Positions 1-9,683 of a stretch of DNA of 49,948 nt are shown in pieces (within the stretch, counting starts at the first letter, position 1; each line of letters opens with the position of its first letter). A program made the translations under genes and the position numbers. Source of the DNA: Acetobacter garciniae (GTDB lineage: Bacteria; Pseudomonadota; Alphaproteobacteria; Acetobacterales; Acetobacteraceae); NCBI RefSeq assembly GCF_017377735.1, contig NZ_JAFVMH010000014.1:1-49948 (forward strand), read 5' to 3'. The notes under the pieces were generated by a model. That model was given only the letters and a program-made list of their open reading frames with translations. It had not been told where the DNA came from and searched no databases.

Positions 1-129
1 TCGGAAAAAACATCGTAACGAATTCCCTCGCCATCTGGCCCCGGCACAGGCAAAACGTGAGAATACACGCCATGCAGGGGCCAGCAGCCCCATATGCCCG
101 CACAGCCCCCGATGGAGCCCGGCCCGTTC

Positions 130-1521
130 ATGTCCGATAGCCTGAGCCGTATCGAAACCGAGACCATCTACCCCATCGCATTGGAAAACAGGCATGGCCG
201 CCCGCGCGACCTGTTCACCGTCTGGTTCGGGTCGAACATGATGATGCTGACCGTCGTGACCGGCGCACTGGCCACGACCCTGTTCGCCCAGCCCATTGGC
301 GCGGCCCTTGGGGCCCTTGTGGCGGGCAATCTGGTGGGCGGGGTGTTCATGGCGCTGCACGCGGCACAGGGGCCAAGGCTTGGCGTGCCGCAGATGATCC
401 AGACACGCGGGCAGTTCGGCCTGTGGGGGGCGGTGCCGGTTACGGCGCTGGTGGTGCTGATGTATGTGGGCTTTGCCGCATCCAACTTCGTGCTGGGCGG
501 GGAAGGGCTGCAACAGATCTTTCCGGGCGCGGGCAGGATGGGCTGCGTGGTGGCCATGGGGGTGCTGACCGCCATACCCGCCCTGCTGGGCTACCGCATG
601 ATCCACGCCGCCGCCCGCGCCATGACCTTTCTGTGCGGCGTGGTGGTGGTGGCGTCCCTGCTTTATATCGGTGTCACGCAATGCCAGGCGATCCTGTCCG
701 CCCCCGCGCGCCCCGCCACCCTGCGCGGCCTGCTGGCAACCGCATCCGCCGCCGCTTTGTGGCAGATCGCCTATGCCCCCTACGTGTCCGATTATTCGCG
801 CTACCTGCCGCCCGGGCGGGTGGGGGAACGGGCGGCGTTCCATGCCTCGTTCTGGGGATGCGTGGGCGGGTCGGTGCTGCCCATGGGCATTGGCGCGCTG
901 GTCGGCCTGCTGGCGGGCGGGCATAATGTGGTGGCGACATTCGCCGCCCTGCTGGGCGTGTGGGCCGTGCCGGTGCTGGCCGCCCTGTCACTGGGCATTA
1001 CCGTGGCCACGGCCATGAATATCTATTGCGGTGCGCTGTCCACCCTGACCGTCCTGCAAACCTTCCGCCCCACGCGCCAGCACCGGCTGGGTGCGCGCAT
1101 TGCCGTAACGCTGGGGCTGTGCGGGCTGACCTTTGTCATGGCGGTGGCCATGAGCCAGAGCTTCATGGCCGCATATGACACGTTCCTGCAGGCGTTGATG
1201 GCGGTCATGATCCCGTGGACCGCCATCAACCTGACCGACTACTACCTGCTGCACCATGGCGAATACGATGTGGCGTCCTTCTTCTCGCCCACCGGCGGAC
1301 GGTACGGCCTGTTCAACAAGCCCGCCCTGGCCTGCTACGTGCTGGGCATTGCCGTGCAGGTGCCCTTTTTCGCGACCGATTTCTATACCGGGCCGATCGC
1401 GCGCATGATGCACGGCATAGACCTGGCCTGGGTGGTCAGCCTGTGCGTGACGGCCCCGCTGTACTGGGCGGTGGAACGGCGCTTCAACCCCAAGGCGCTG
1501 CCCCGGGCCGCCACGTCCTGA
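130..1521 (+). CDS. NCS1 family cytosine/purine permease
   Basis: Inner-membrane nucleobase:cation symporter of the NCS1 (CodB-like) family, 463 residues, expected to import cytosine, a purine or a related heterocycle. The N-terminal stretch with NRHGRPRDLFTVWFGSNMM, followed by about twelve hydrophobic segments, is typical of the family, and the length fits. I chose the ATG at 130 (MSDSLSRIE), preceded by GGAG at 114-117; an in-frame ATG at 94 would add 12 proline-rich residues unlike the family. It stands alone on the plus strand and ends 55 bases before a convergent transporter gene. No deaminase or catabolic partner is nearby, so the substrate cannot be assigned from context. The 129 bases before it hold no gene or riboswitch that I recognise. 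Confidence 0.85.
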   Translation: MSDSLSRIETETIYPIALENRHGRPRDLFTVWFGSNMMMLTVVTGALATTLFAQPIGAALGALVAGNLVGGVFMALHAAQGPRLGVPQMIQTRGQFGLWGAVPVTALVVLMYVGFAASNFVLGGEGLQQIFPGAGRMGCVVAMGVLTAIPALLGYRMIHAAARAMTFLCGVVVVASLLYIGVTQCQAILSAPARPATLRGLLATASAAALWQIAYAPYVSDYSRYLPPGRVGERAAFHASFWGCVGGSVLPMGIGALVGLLAGGHNVVATFAALLGVWAVPVLAALSLGITVATAMNIYCGALSTLTVLQTFRPTRQHRLGARIAVTLGLCGLTFVMAVAMSQSFMAAYDTFLQALMAVMIPWTAINLTDYYLLHHGEYDVASFFSPTGGRYGLFNKPALACYVLGIAVQVPFFATDFYTGPIARMMHGIDLAWVVSLCVTAPLYWAVERRFNPKALPRAATS

Positions 1522-1576
1522 CCCGCGGGCCTGCGGGGCCGGGCATGGGCCGGGCAAGACCCGCTCACGGGCCCGC

Positions 1577-3040
1577 TCAAAGGCCGGATGTGACCTCGCC
1601 CATGGGGGGTGTTTCGTCCTGCCCGGCCTTGCAGCGGGCGGGCGTTCCATCCCCCGTCGGTGCCGGGTGGTGGATTGTGCGATACAGCAGCATATAGGCC
1701 CCCAGCCCCAGGAAAACCGCGGCCACCATCAGGTAGCCCGGCATCATGGGGTTGGCGGTCACGGCGACAAGCCAGGTTACGAAAGGCTGGGTCAGCCCGC
1801 CAAAGCTCGACACCGCCAGGGCATACACGATGCCGAACACGAAAGAGCGGCTGCGCGCGGGCAGGGCTTCCACCTGCGTGCGCCAGATACACGCATTGCC
1901 CAGCCCCGTCAGCCCGAACAGGGTCACGTTCAGCAACAGCATGCTGCCCAGCCCCGGCGCCTGGATGGCCAGGCGGTACAGCGGCACGCTGGCCATGGCC
2001 ATGACAAGGCCCACCGCCAGCACATAGGGCCGGGGGTCGGGCTTGCGGGCCAGGGTGGCCATGCCCACCCCCAGCGCCACGGCCCCGGTGACCAGCCCCG
2101 CCGCCATGCCCGCCATGCCGATGGAGGGAGACAGATGCAGCACCGCCACCGCGTAGCTGACCCCGAAATGTTCCACATAGGTGATGATGGTGCCACTGGT
2201 GATGCACAGGAAAACCAGCGGCACCACCCGGCGCAGCACACCCCGCTCCGCACTGTCCAGGCGGGGCCGGGCGGGAGCACCCGTGGTGCCCACGCCAGTA
2301 CCTGTGCCGGCGATGCGGGTTGCGGCACTGTCGGCTACAGTGGCGGCGACGGTGCCAGCGGCAGCACCACTGGCCGCACCACTGGCCGCCACACTGGCGC
2401 GCAGGGCCAGCCCCAGCGGCACGATGACCAGCCCGAGCACGAACGGCACCCGCCACCCCCAGGCGTAAAGTGCGTCTTGCGAGAGGGTGAGCGAGAGTAC
2501 AAGCCCCACCACCACACCGGCGAGCGAGCCCAGAAGCTGTGTCATGGACTGCATGGCCGCGAACACCCCGCCCAGCCCCTGGGGTGCGGCTTCGACGATC
2601 AGCGCCGTGGCGGGACCGACCTCACCCCCGTCGGAAAAGCCCTGCATCATGCGCGCGACGATAATCAGCACCGGGGCCAGCAGGCCGATCGTGGCGGTGG
2701 TGGGCGCCAGGGCCAGCAGCAGCGATCCCGCACCCATCAGGCTGAAGGTCAGCATAAGGGCCGCGCGCTGGCCGTATCTGCGCCCGTACCACCCGACCAC
2801 CAGGGCCCCGAACGGGCGCAGGAAAAACCCCACGGCAAAGGTCATGAGCGAATGCAGAAGGCTGGCCAGATGATTGCCGGAGGGAAAAAACGCCTGCCCG
2901 ATCATGGGCGCGAAAAAGGCGAAGGCCATGAAATTGTAGAATTCGAGAAAATTGCCCACACAGGCGGCAACCAGCACCCTGCGCGCAACGGGGCTGGCAG
3001 GAACCGCCCCAGCGGGGAAGCGTGAGGGCGCATGCGCCAT
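1577..3040 (-). CDS. MHS-type MFS transporter (proline/betaine, citrate or dicarboxylate symporter-like)
   Basis: Inner-membrane major facilitator protein of the metabolite:H+ symporter subfamily, 487 residues. The start AACVGNFLEFYNFMAFAFF resembles the GNxxExYDF signature of this subfamily, and RMMQGFSDGGEVGPA at about 129-143 matches the RxxQGFSxGGEx motif of ShiA, ProP and KgtP relatives. The start ATG at 3040 has a near-perfect GGAGG six bases upstream. The central cytoplasmic loop, about residues 213-250, is an unusual Ala/Gly/Thr-rich low-complexity linker encoded partly by a 12-base tandem repeat. The substrate is unknown. It converges on the NCS1 permease gene and has no same-strand neighbour within an operon distance. 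Confidence 0.85.
   Translation of the reverse strand: MAHAPSRFPAGAVPASPVARRVLVAACVGNFLEFYNFMAFAFFAPMIGQAFFPSGNHLASLLHSLMTFAVGFFLRPFGALVVGWYGRRYGQRAALMLTFSLMGAGSLLLALAPTTATIGLLAPVLIIVARMMQGFSDGGEVGPATALIVEAAPQGLGGVFAAMQSMTQLLGSLAGVVVGLVLSLTLSQDALYAWGWRVPFVLGLVIVPLGLALRASVAASGAASGAAAGTVAATVADSAATRIAGTGTGVGTTGAPARPRLDSAERGVLRRVVPLVFLCITSGTIITYVEHFGVSYAVAVLHLSPSIGMAGMAAGLVTGAVALGVGMATLARKPDPRPYVLAVGLVMAMASVPLYRLAIQAPGLGSMLLLNVTLFGLTGLGNACIWRTQVEALPARSRSFVFGIVYALAVSSFGGLTQPFVTWLVAVTANPMMPGYLMVAAVFLGLGAYMLLYRTIHHPAPTGDGTPARCKAGQDETPPMGEVTSGL
2364..2399. repeat. 12-base tandem repeat inside the MFS gene
   Basis: Two exact copies of GCACCACTGGCC (2364-2375 and 2376-2387) are followed by a diverged third (2388-2399). 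The unit is four codons long, so copy-number change keeps the frame and would only lengthen the Ala/Ser/Gly linker between the two halves of the transporter. Further diverged GC-rich triplets flank it on both sides. Confidence 0.7.
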
Positions 3041-3479
3041 GGGGAACCTCCGATCCGGGCCGCCTGGGCGGCCTGTTACGCTGCCAGACAGGGCGTTGCC
3101 AGACTAAAAGCCTCCGCCCCGGTTGTTCAAGCACGACATGGCCTCGAACACCGCCAAAGTGCCCGCCATCGGGCAGGCCGCACGGGCGGGGATTGTCCCC
3201 GGCCTGTTCAACGGGGAATCAAATGGCTGGCATGCTCTATTGGCATGGGCAGGCAGGCATGGCAAAGAAGGGCGAAATCTCAGCCCCTTGGACCCCGGCA
3301 TGCCGGCCCCTGTCACCCCTGGGCACGAAACCAGGGCCGCCGGGCCCAGCCTTGAGCCTGCCTGCCGGAAGCCGGGGGCATGACACAACCCTGCCCGCCT
3401 TCGCGGCAGGCCTGGCACCCCACCGCCAGCAAGAACGCCCGCCCCGCATGACGGGGGTGAGAAGGATGGGGCCCGCTGC
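3041..3479. other. Intergenic region between divergent MFS and GntP genes
   Basis: About 440 bases separate the divergent starts of the MHS transporter and the gluconate permease. Short open frames exist (for example 3123-3383 plus), but none has a convincing ribosome binding site or recognisable product. The stretch presumably holds the two promoters; I could not pick out a clear -35/-10 pair. Confidence 0.5.
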
Positions 3480-4820
3480 ATGACACCGCTTTTCATTCTG
3501 GCCGTCGGGGCCGCGGCCATTGTCGCTGTCATTCTGCTGATCGCGCGCTTCCGGTTCGAACCGACACTGACACTGTTCGGCGTGGCGATCGCGGTGGGGC
3601 TGGCGGTCGGGCATGCCCCCACGCAGGCCGTATCCTCGTTCGAAGCAGGGGCCGGCCATACGCTGGGGCATATCGCCTTCATTATCGCCTTCGGCACCAT
3701 GCTGGGCCGCATGATCACCGAAAGTGGCGCCGCCCAGGCCATTGCCCGCACGCTGATCCGGCTTTTCGGGCCGCGCAACATCCACTGGGCCATGATGCTG
3801 ATCGGGCTGGTGGTGGGGCTGCCGATTTTTTTCGATGTGGGCTTTGTCCTGCTGGCCCCCCTTGCCTTCGTGGCCGCGCGGGCGGCGCGCCAGCCCATTC
3901 TGCTGGCCGCCCTGCCCCTTGCCTCGGGCCTGTCGGTGGTGCATGCGCTCCTGCCCCCGCACCCCGCGATCATGGTGGCAGTGCAGGCCTACCACGCCCG
4001 CGTGGGGCTGGTGCTCCTGCTTGGCGGCATCATTGCCGTGCCCACCGCCATCCTGACCGGGCCTGTCTTCGCGCGGTTCGTGGCCGGGCGCATGAAGGTG
4101 CACGGTGTCAGCTCGCTGGAGGCACAGGTGCTCGACACACAGGTGGCGCGTGCCGAACCCCCCGTATGGCTGGCGCTGCTCGCGGTGCTGATGCCCGTGC
4201 TGCTTATTCTGGCCGGGCTGGTGCTGGGCGGCCTTTTCCCCACAGGCATGGGCCACCGGGTTGGCGAATTGCTGGGCTCGACCGATATCGCGCTGGCGCT
4301 GTCGGTGGGCTTCGCCTGCGTTGCCCTGGGGCATGCGCGCGGGTTGAACAGCAAGGCCATGTCGGCCCATCTGCATGACTGCCTGGCCCCCATTGCCTTC
4401 CTGGTCCTGCTGATTGGCGCGGGCGGCGGGTTCGGCCGCGCGCTGATCGATGCGGGCGTGTCCGACGTGCTGACGGGGCTGGCCCGGCACTGGCACATGC
4501 CCATCCTGCTGATGGCGTGGGGGCTGGCGGCGCTGGTGCGCCTGGCCACCGGGTCGGCCACCGTGGCCATGAGCACGGCCGCCGCCCTGCTGGCCCCCAT
4601 GGCCCAGCAAGCTGGCGTGGTCTCGCCCGAGGCCATGGTGCTGGCCACCGGGGCCGGGTCGGTCGCGTTCGGCCCGGTGACGGACCCCGGCTTCTGGCAG
4701 ATCAAGGAATATCTGGGGCTGAGCATGGGCCAGACCCTGCTGACCTGGTCGGTAATCGAGACCGCCATAGCCCTGCTGGCCCTGGCCGGGGCAAGCCTGT
4801 TCCAGTACCTGGCCGCCTAG
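3480..4820 (+). CDS. GntP family gluconate:H+ symporter
   Basis: Inner-membrane permease of the GntP family, 446 residues, the usual length. The repeated hydrophobic segments, the sequences LGRMITESGAAQAIARTL near residue 75 and GLPIFFDVGFVLLAPL near 115, and VATGAGSVAFGPVTDPGFW near 395 are characteristic. The family imports gluconate or related sugar acids, fitting an acetic acid bacterium that makes gluconate by periplasmic oxidation. The start ATG at 3480 lies after GAAGGATGGGG. No gluconate kinase or dehydratase adjoins it, so the exact sugar acid is inferred from the family only. Confidence 0.88.
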   Translation: MTPLFILAVGAAAIVAVILLIARFRFEPTLTLFGVAIAVGLAVGHAPTQAVSSFEAGAGHTLGHIAFIIAFGTMLGRMITESGAAQAIARTLIRLFGPRNIHWAMMLIGLVVGLPIFFDVGFVLLAPLAFVAARAARQPILLAALPLASGLSVVHALLPPHPAIMVAVQAYHARVGLVLLLGGIIAVPTAILTGPVFARFVAGRMKVHGVSSLEAQVLDTQVARAEPPVWLALLAVLMPVLLILAGLVLGGLFPTGMGHRVGELLGSTDIALALSVGFACVALGHARGLNSKAMSAHLHDCLAPIAFLVLLIGAGGGFGRALIDAGVSDVLTGLARHWHMPILLMAWGLAALVRLATGSATVAMSTAAALLAPMAQQAGVVSPEAMVLATGAGSVAFGPVTDPGFWQIKEYLGLSMGQTLLTWSVIETAIALLALAGASLFQYLAA

Positions 4821-4896
4821 ACAGCCGCTGGCAGGGCACAGCGCGGGCACGGGGCTGCGCTGGCCGCCCCGCACGGGGCACGCCCCTGTGTTCCGG

Positions 4897-5913
4897 TCAG
4901 CCGTTGCGGAAGGTGTAGCTGTAGCCGTTAATGGCTGGCACACCGCCCAGATGGGCGTACAGCACCTTGGATTTCTTGGGGAAAAAGCCTTTTTTCACCA
5001 GGTCGATCAGGCCCTGGATGGATTTGCCCTCATACACCGGGTCGGTAATCATGGCTTCGGTCCGGGCTGCGATACGCATGGCCTCCACCGTCTCGCGCGA
5101 AGGCACGCCGTAGGCGGGGTACGCGTAGTCTTCCATCAGGATGACATCTTCCCCCGCGATTTCGGGCCCATCGACCAGGGCCGAGGTTTTCTGCGCGATG
5201 TCGAGCACCTGAGCGCGCACCTGCCGGGGCGTGAAGGAACCGTCGATCCCGATCACCTGGCGGGCGCGCCCGTCATCGGCAAAGCCCACGATCATGCCCG
5301 CATGGGTGGAGCCGGTCACCGTGCAGACCACCACATAATCGAACTTGAAGCCCAGTTCGGCTTCCTGGGCGCGCACTTCCTCCGCAAAGCCGACATAGCC
5401 CAGCCCGCCATATTTATGCACCGACGCCCCGGCCGGAATGGGGTAGGGCTTGCCGCCCTTGGCCTCGATCTCCTTGAGCGCGTTCAGCCAGCTATCGCGA
5501 ATGCCGACATCGAAACCTTCATCCACCAGTTGGGAATGCGCCCCCATCAGCCGGGTCATGAGAATATTGCCCACGCGGTCATACACTGCATCGTCATGGG
5601 GCACCCAGCTTTCCTGGATCACGTGGCATTTCATGCCGATCTTGGCGGCAACGGCAGCCACCAGCCGGGTGTGGTTGGACTGCACCCCGCCGATGGAGAC
5701 CAGCGTGTCCGCGCCAGAAGCAATGGCGTCGGGCACGATGTATTCGAGCTTGCGCAGCTTGTTGCCACCCATCGCCAGGCCGGAATTGCAATCCTCGCGC
5801 TTGGCGTAAATTTCCACATCCCCGCCCAGATGCTCGGTCAGGCGGGGCAGGAATTCGATGGGTGTCGGGCCGAAGGTCAGGGGGTAGCGTTCAAAACGGG
5901 CCAGGTTGAGCAT
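4897..5913 (-). CDS. acdS: 1-aminocyclopropane-1-carboxylate (ACC) deaminase
   Basis: Cytoplasmic PLP enzyme that splits ACC, the ethylene precursor of plants, into 2-oxobutanoate and ammonia (EC 3.5.99.7). From the ATG at 5913 it is 338 residues, exactly the family length; the longer frame to 5976 adds 21 residues from the promoter region. GGNK carries the PLP lysine at residue 52, S79 lies in GGVQSNHTR, and the pair Tyr295-Glu296 (DPVYEGKS) and Leu323 (AHLGG) are those that distinguish ACC deaminase from D-cysteine desulfhydrase, which has Ser and Thr there. The gene is divergent from an Lrp-type regulator, the arrangement known for acdS/acdR in plant-associated Pseudomonas and rhizobia. 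This supports a true ACC deaminase. Confidence 0.93.
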   Translation of the reverse strand: MLNLARFERYPLTFGPTPIEFLPRLTEHLGGDVEIYAKREDCNSGLAMGGNKLRKLEYIVPDAIASGADTLVSIGGVQSNHTRLVAAVAAKIGMKCHVIQESWVPHDDAVYDRVGNILMTRLMGAHSQLVDEGFDVGIRDSWLNALKEIEAKGGKPYPIPAGASVHKYGGLGYVGFAEEVRAQEAELGFKFDYVVVCTVTGSTHAGMIVGFADDGRARQVIGIDGSFTPRQVRAQVLDIAQKTSALVDGPEIAGEDVILMEDYAYPAYGVPSRETVEAMRIAARTEAMITDPVYEGKSIQGLIDLVKKGFFPKKSKVLYAHLGGVPAINGYSYTFRNG

Positions 5914-5958
5914 GATGCGATCCCATAATGTAAAGACCGCCAAACCTACCATAACCGA

Positions 5959-5977
5959 AATGAAATGTGCTTTCATT
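5959..5977. promoter_or_regulatory. Palindrome between acdS and the Lrp regulator, candidate operator
   Basis: AATGAAATGTGCTTTCATT is a perfect inverted repeat with 7-base arms and a 5-base centre. It sits in the A/T-rich divergent promoter region, 45 bases upstream of the acdS start and 90 upstream of the regulator start. Lrp-family regulators bind such A/T-rich dyads, so it is a good candidate AcdR site. That is inferred from position and symmetry only. Confidence 0.5.
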
Positions 5978-6067
5978 CACTGGGTTTATAATCTATGACT
6001 GTTCCATTATTTATTATTTCCGCTCCATAATCGCGCAAAATAAATCCATAAAACGAAAGCTTCTTTC

Positions 6068-6532
6068 ATGGCCGACGACCTGGACCGCATCGACCGCCAG
6101 CTTCTGCGCCTGTTGCAAAAGGACGGGCGCACCCCCAATGCCGAACTGGCCGACAAAGCCCATATCAGCCCCGCCACCTGCCACCGCCGTGTGCAGCGCC
6201 TGCTTGCTGGGGGCCATGTGCGCGACATCCGCGCCCAGCTTGACCCCGCAAAGCTGGACCTGGCCACGCTGGCCATTGTGGGCGTGGTGCTGGACCGTTC
6301 CACCCCCGACAGTTTCGCGGCCTTCGAACGGGCCGCACAGGACATGCCCGCCGTGCTGGACTGCTACCTTGTGGCGGGGGATTTCGATTATTTCGTCAAA
6401 ATCCGGGTCAGGGACATGGCGGATTTCAACCGCCTGCATGCCGCCCGCCTGATCGCCCTGCCCGGCGTGCGCCAGACCCGGACATTTTTCGTCATGAAGG
6501 AGGTGGTGGACAACCGCCCGCTGGATATCTGA
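6068..6532 (+). CDS. acdR: Lrp/AsnC family regulator, probable AcdR
   Basis: DNA-binding feast/famine regulator, 154 residues, the standard size. Residues about 5-55 form the AsnC-type winged helix-turn-helix (LDRIDRQLLRLLQKDGRTPNA start, then LADKAHISPATCHRRVQRL as recognition region), and about 70-145 form the RAM ligand-binding domain. Its divergent placement next to acdS matches the acdR gene known to control ACC deaminase in Pseudomonas and rhizobia, so control of acdS is the likely role. Proof would need binding data. Start ATG at 6068 follows an A/T-rich leader without a strong Shine-Dalgarno sequence. Confidence 0.85.
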   Translation: MADDLDRIDRQLLRLLQKDGRTPNAELADKAHISPATCHRRVQRLLAGGHVRDIRAQLDPAKLDLATLAIVGVVLDRSTPDSFAAFERAAQDMPAVLDCYLVAGDFDYFVKIRVRDMADFNRLHAARLIALPGVRQTRTFFVMKEVVDNRPLDI

Positions 6533-6540
6533 ACCCGCAC

Positions 6541-6612
6541 CGGGTATCGCTTTTTTTCGAAAAGGTACCGGTCTTTGAAGCTTTTTGAAAAAAGCTTCAC
6601 CAAAAACTTTTG
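6541..6612. repeat. Intergenic double-hairpin element, copy A (partial)
   Basis: Downstream of the acdR-like gene. It keeps a degenerate first hairpin (GGTA...TACC arms, about 6543-6569), an exact second hairpin GAAGC...GCTTC with T/A runs at 6577-6598, and the right outer arm CCAAAAACTTTT. The left outer arm is missing. It can serve as a terminator for the upstream gene. Confidence 0.75.
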
Positions 6613-6796
6613 AAAAATTTTTCTCCGTCTTTCGGCGGCTGGCTTTCGATCCGCTCTCCTGACGCATGCGGGGGGTTTACTTTGGCGCGTATTTTCGCCT
6701 TAAAATCACGCCACGTTTTCTTTGATACGACAAAACACGTTCAGGAATGGTGCATCACTCCCGCCCATTCCCCAGCGCCACCAGAAAGGCCATGCC

Positions 6797-7396
6797 ATGC
6801 CCCACGCCCCCGACCGCAAGACAACCTACCCCATCGCCCCCTTTATCCAGGACCGGTGGTCGCCCCGCAGCTTCCAGGCCGCCCCCATGACGGAGCAGGA
6901 CCTGCTGTCCATTCTCGAAGCCGGGCGGTGGGCCCCTTCGGCCTATAACGCCCAGCCCTGGCGCTTTCTTTACGCGCTGCATGGCACGCCCGACTGGCAC
7001 CGGTTCCTGTCCTGGCTGATCCCGTTCAACCAGTCCTGGGCGGAAACGGCATCGGCGCTGGTTTTCGTGGCCTCGCGCACGGTCACGTTGTCCAGCAAGA
7101 CGGGGGAACCCGTACCCGCCCCCACCCACGCGTTCGACGCCGGCGCCGCATCCCTGCTGATCCAGTTGCAGGCCAACCAGCATGGCTGGGCCACCCATCC
7201 GGTCAGCGGGTTCGACAAGGAAATTGCCCAGGCCGGGCTGGAACTGCCCGAAGACTACGCCCTGCACGCCGCCATTATCATTGGCCGCCAGGGTGATGCC
7301 ACAGCCCTGCCCGAAACCCTGCGCGAGCGCGAAGCCCCGTCCGATCGCGTGGCCTTGGCCGATATCGCCTTTGCGGGTCGGTTCAAGGGCAGCTAG
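6797..7396 (+). CDS. Nitroreductase family protein
   Basis: FMN-dependent NAD(P)H oxidoreductase of the nitroreductase fold, 199 residues from the ATG at 6797, which follows AGAAAGG. The N-terminal RWSPRSFQAAPMTEQDLLSILEAGRWAPSAYNAQPWRF is the FMN-binding signature of the family; a central GAASLLIQLQANQHGW and a C-terminal IIIGRQGD fit the fold. A longer frame reaches back to 6722 but adds residues with no family match. Substrate unknown: members reduce quinones, nitroaromatics or flavins. It stands between two copies of the intergenic repeat and converges on katE, so a redox-stress role is plausible but unproven. Confidence 0.85.
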   Translation: MPHAPDRKTTYPIAPFIQDRWSPRSFQAAPMTEQDLLSILEAGRWAPSAYNAQPWRFLYALHGTPDWHRFLSWLIPFNQSWAETASALVFVASRTVTLSSKTGEPVPAPTHAFDAGAASLLIQLQANQHGWATHPVSGFDKEIAQAGLELPEDYALHAAIIIGRQGDATALPETLREREAPSDRVALADIAFAGRFKGS

Positions 7397-7430
7397 AAGG
7401 CCGCCCCCATAAGTCATTCATTGAAAAGAT

Positions 7431-7512
7431 AAAAGTTTCTGGGCGTCGCCTTTTTTCAAAAAAGGCGACGTTGCGGAAGCTTTTTTAAAAAAGCTTCGCC
7501 AAAAACTTTTGG
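7431..7512. repeat. Intergenic double-hairpin element, copy B
   Basis: Best-preserved copy, between the convergent nitroreductase and katE genes. Outer arms AAAAGTTTCTGG and CCAAAAACTTTT pair with one mismatch. Inside are a 13-base-arm hairpin (CGTCGCC...GGCGACG, 7444-7470) and a second hairpin (GAAGC...GCTTC, 7476-7497). Each hairpin ends in T and A runs, so it can terminate transcription on both strands. Confidence 0.85.
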
Positions 7513-7529
7513 CAATCGCCACGGCCTGC

Positions 7530-9683
7530 TTACGCCAGGTCACGCAGCTTGGGTTCGCGTTCCCAATGGCGGATCATGCCCGTGGCGGCGAAGGCGTCCA
7601 GCGGCACCACGCCCGCATCCTTTTCCACCCCTGCCTTGTCCAGCAGGATCTGCGTGCCCTTGCAGTGGGCTATGGTCTTGCAATGGGCATAGGCGGTCAT
7701 GAACCATTCCACCGCCGCACTGTCATGGGTGAGCTTTTCCGCCATATCCGGTGTCAGGACCGAGGCCACGGCGTCGAACAGCACCGAGGGCGAACCCGCA
7801 AGCTGTCCATCCGCCTTGATATCGCCCCCCTTCAGGGTAATCCCGCCCACCCGGGGCGCCACCAGAAACGGCGTGCCCCCGGCGTGCAGAACGATGTCGC
7901 GCAACCGGTTGACCTGTGTCAGGTCAGACCCTTCCGCCACCAGAATGCCCAGCTTGCGGCCCGCCATGGTGTCCAGCGCCTGTTTCTGGATGGACAGCTT
8001 GTCCGATACCGGCAGGTCTACCGGTTCCTTCGCGGGTTTTGCCTTTTCGGGCAGGTCCATGGCCAGCCCTGCCGCCACGCGCTGGGCCAGTGTTTCATCC
8101 ACGTTGCGCAGTTGCGACAGCACCCGCTTGCGGACATGTTCAAGCTGCACCTTGGAAAGTTCGAACACGAAGGCCGAAGCGATATGCGCGCGTTCGTTGC
8201 GGGTCTGCGACCGGTAGAACAATCTGGGCTGGCTGTAATGATCAGCAAAGCTTTCCGGCCGTACACGCAGTTTTTCTGACGGGTCATTGCGTTCGGTATT
8301 GGGTGCGAAGGTGGTAAAGCCGGTGGTGGGGCACGCACGCGGGCCACCGCTTTCGCCCGCTTCGGCCAGGCTGTTGGGTTCGTAATTGGCCCGGCCGGTG
8401 GGCACCAGGGTCTGCATCATGCCGTCGCGCTGGAAATTATGGAACGGGCATTTGGGCGCATTGACCGGGATCTGGTGAAAATTGGTGGTCCCCAGACGGG
8501 ATTTCTGCGTATCGAGGTAGGAGAACAGCCGCCCCTGCAACAGCGGGTCGTTGGTGAAATCGATGCCCGGAATCACGTTCGAAGGCATGAAGGCGACCTG
8601 TTCGGTTTCGGCAAAGAAATTGTCCACGTTCCGGTTCAGCGTCATGCGGCCGATAATTTCCACCGGGATTTCTTCCTCCGGGATCAGCTTTGTCGCATCC
8701 AGCACGTCGTAAGGCTGGCGGGCGGCCCAGTCCTCGTCGAACACCTGCACGCCAAAATCCCATGCCGGGTAATGGCCCTGGTCTATGCTTTCGAAAAGAT
8801 CGCGCCGGTGGAAATCGTTATCGGCCCCGGCGATCTTGACCGCTTCATCCCAGATCAGGGATTGCAGGCCCAGCACGGGCTTCCAGTGAAATTTCACGAA
8901 ATGGCTGCGTCCCTGCGCATTGACGAAACGGAAGGTGTGCACGCCAAAGCCTTCGATCATGCGCAGCGAACGCGGAATACCCCGATCGGACATGGCCCAT
9001 ATGACGGTATGCAGGGATTCGGGCATAAGCCCCACGAAGTCCCAGAACGTATCATGGGCCGAAGCCGCCTGCGGGTAGCCCCTGTCGGCCTCCATCTTCA
9101 CGCTGTGCACGAGATCGGGGAACTTGATGGCATCCTGGATGAAAAATACCGGGATATTGTTGCCCACCAGGTCCCAGTTGCCTGTCTCTGTATAGAATTT
9201 GACCGCAAAGCCGCGCACGTCACGCGGGGTATCGACCGAACCGGCACCCCCCACCACCGTGGAAAGCCGCACAAAGACCGGGCAGGTATTCCCCATTTTC
9301 TGGAACAAGGAGGCCTGGGTCAGATGCGGGATGGGCTTGGTGCATTCGAACACCCCATGCGCGCCCGAACCGCGCGCATGCACGATACGTTCGGGAATGC
9401 GCTCATGATCGAAATGGAAGATTTTTTCGCGAAGAATGAAATCTTCCAGAAGCGTGGGCCCGCGCGCCCCGGCCTTGAGCGAGTTTTCGTTATCGGCAAT
9501 GCGATGGCCGAAATTATCGGTCAGATGCGCCACGCCATCGGCATGGTCGTGCCCGCCTTGCACCGACTGGTGCAATTCACCCCCCGTGCCCAGCGTGTCG
9601 GTCGTGGGGGTTTTGCCCGCCCCGGGTGCATGGTCATGCAGGCTGTTCCTATGCGCGGGGGAGGGTGTTTTGCGGTCTGCCAT
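7530..9683 (-). CDS. katE: Large-subunit monofunctional catalase (HPII type)
   Basis: Haem catalase that disproportionates hydrogen peroxide, 717 residues from the ATG at 9683 (MADRKTPSP). An in-frame codon at 9725 would add 14 residues. Seen in order: [12 protein letters not shown] with the distal catalytic His, [17 protein letters not shown] with the catalytic Asn, and [14 protein letters not shown] with the proximal haem-ligand Tyr. A C-terminal domain of about 150 residues starts near [11 protein letters not shown]; it is the flavodoxin/amidotransferase-like domain that marks large-subunit (KatE) catalases and is absent from small-subunit ones. Peroxide defence suits a strict aerobe with high respiratory flux. 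Monocistronic, converging on the nitroreductase gene. Confidence 0.95.
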   Translation of the reverse strand: MADRKTPSPAHRNSLHDHAPGAGKTPTTDTLGTGGELHQSVQGGHDHADGVAHLTDNFGHRIADNENSLKAGARGPTLLEDFILREKIFHFDHERIPERIVHARGSGAHGVFECTKPIPHLTQASLFQKMGNTCPVFVRLSTVVGGAGSVDTPRDVRGFAVKFYTETGNWDLVGNNIPVFFIQDAIKFPDLVHSVKMEADRGYPQAASAHDTFWDFVGLMPESLHTVIWAMSDRGIPRSLRMIEGFGVHTFRFVNAQGRSHFVKFHWKPVLGLQSLIWDEAVKIAGADNDFHRRDLFESIDQGHYPAWDFGVQVFDEDWAARQPYDVLDATKLIPEEEIPVEIIGRMTLNRNVDNFFAETEQVAFMPSNVIPGIDFTNDPLLQGRLFSYLDTQKSRLGTTNFHQIPVNAPKCPFHNFQRDGMMQTLVPTGRANYEPNSLAEAGESGGPRACPTTGFTTFAPNTERNDPSEKLRVRPESFADHYSQPRLFYRSQTRNERAHIASAFVFELSKVQLEHVRKRVLSQLRNVDETLAQRVAAGLAMDLPEKAKPAKEPVDLPVSDKLSIQKQALDTMAGRKLGILVAEGSDLTQVNRLRDIVLHAGGTPFLVAPRVGGITLKGGDIKADGQLAGSPSVLFDAVASVLTPDMAEKLTHDSAAVEWFMTAYAHCKTIAHCKGTQILLDKAGVEKDAGVVPLDAFAATGMIRHWEREPKLRDLA

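Noticed and set aside
1..129. Riboswitch or leader RNA before the NCS1 permease
   Set aside because: No conserved motif of thiamine, purine or guanidine riboswitches could be seen in this short, window-truncated stretch.
3123..3383. 86-codon plus-strand frame between the MFS and GntP genes
   Set aside because: No ribosome site at its start and no family resemblance; the region fits a divergent promoter gap.
3237..4943. Long minus-strand open frame opposite the GntP gene
   Set aside because: It is antisense to a clear permease gene; its predicted product is rich in Gln, His, Gly and Arg with no domain, as expected for the shadow of a GC-rich gene.
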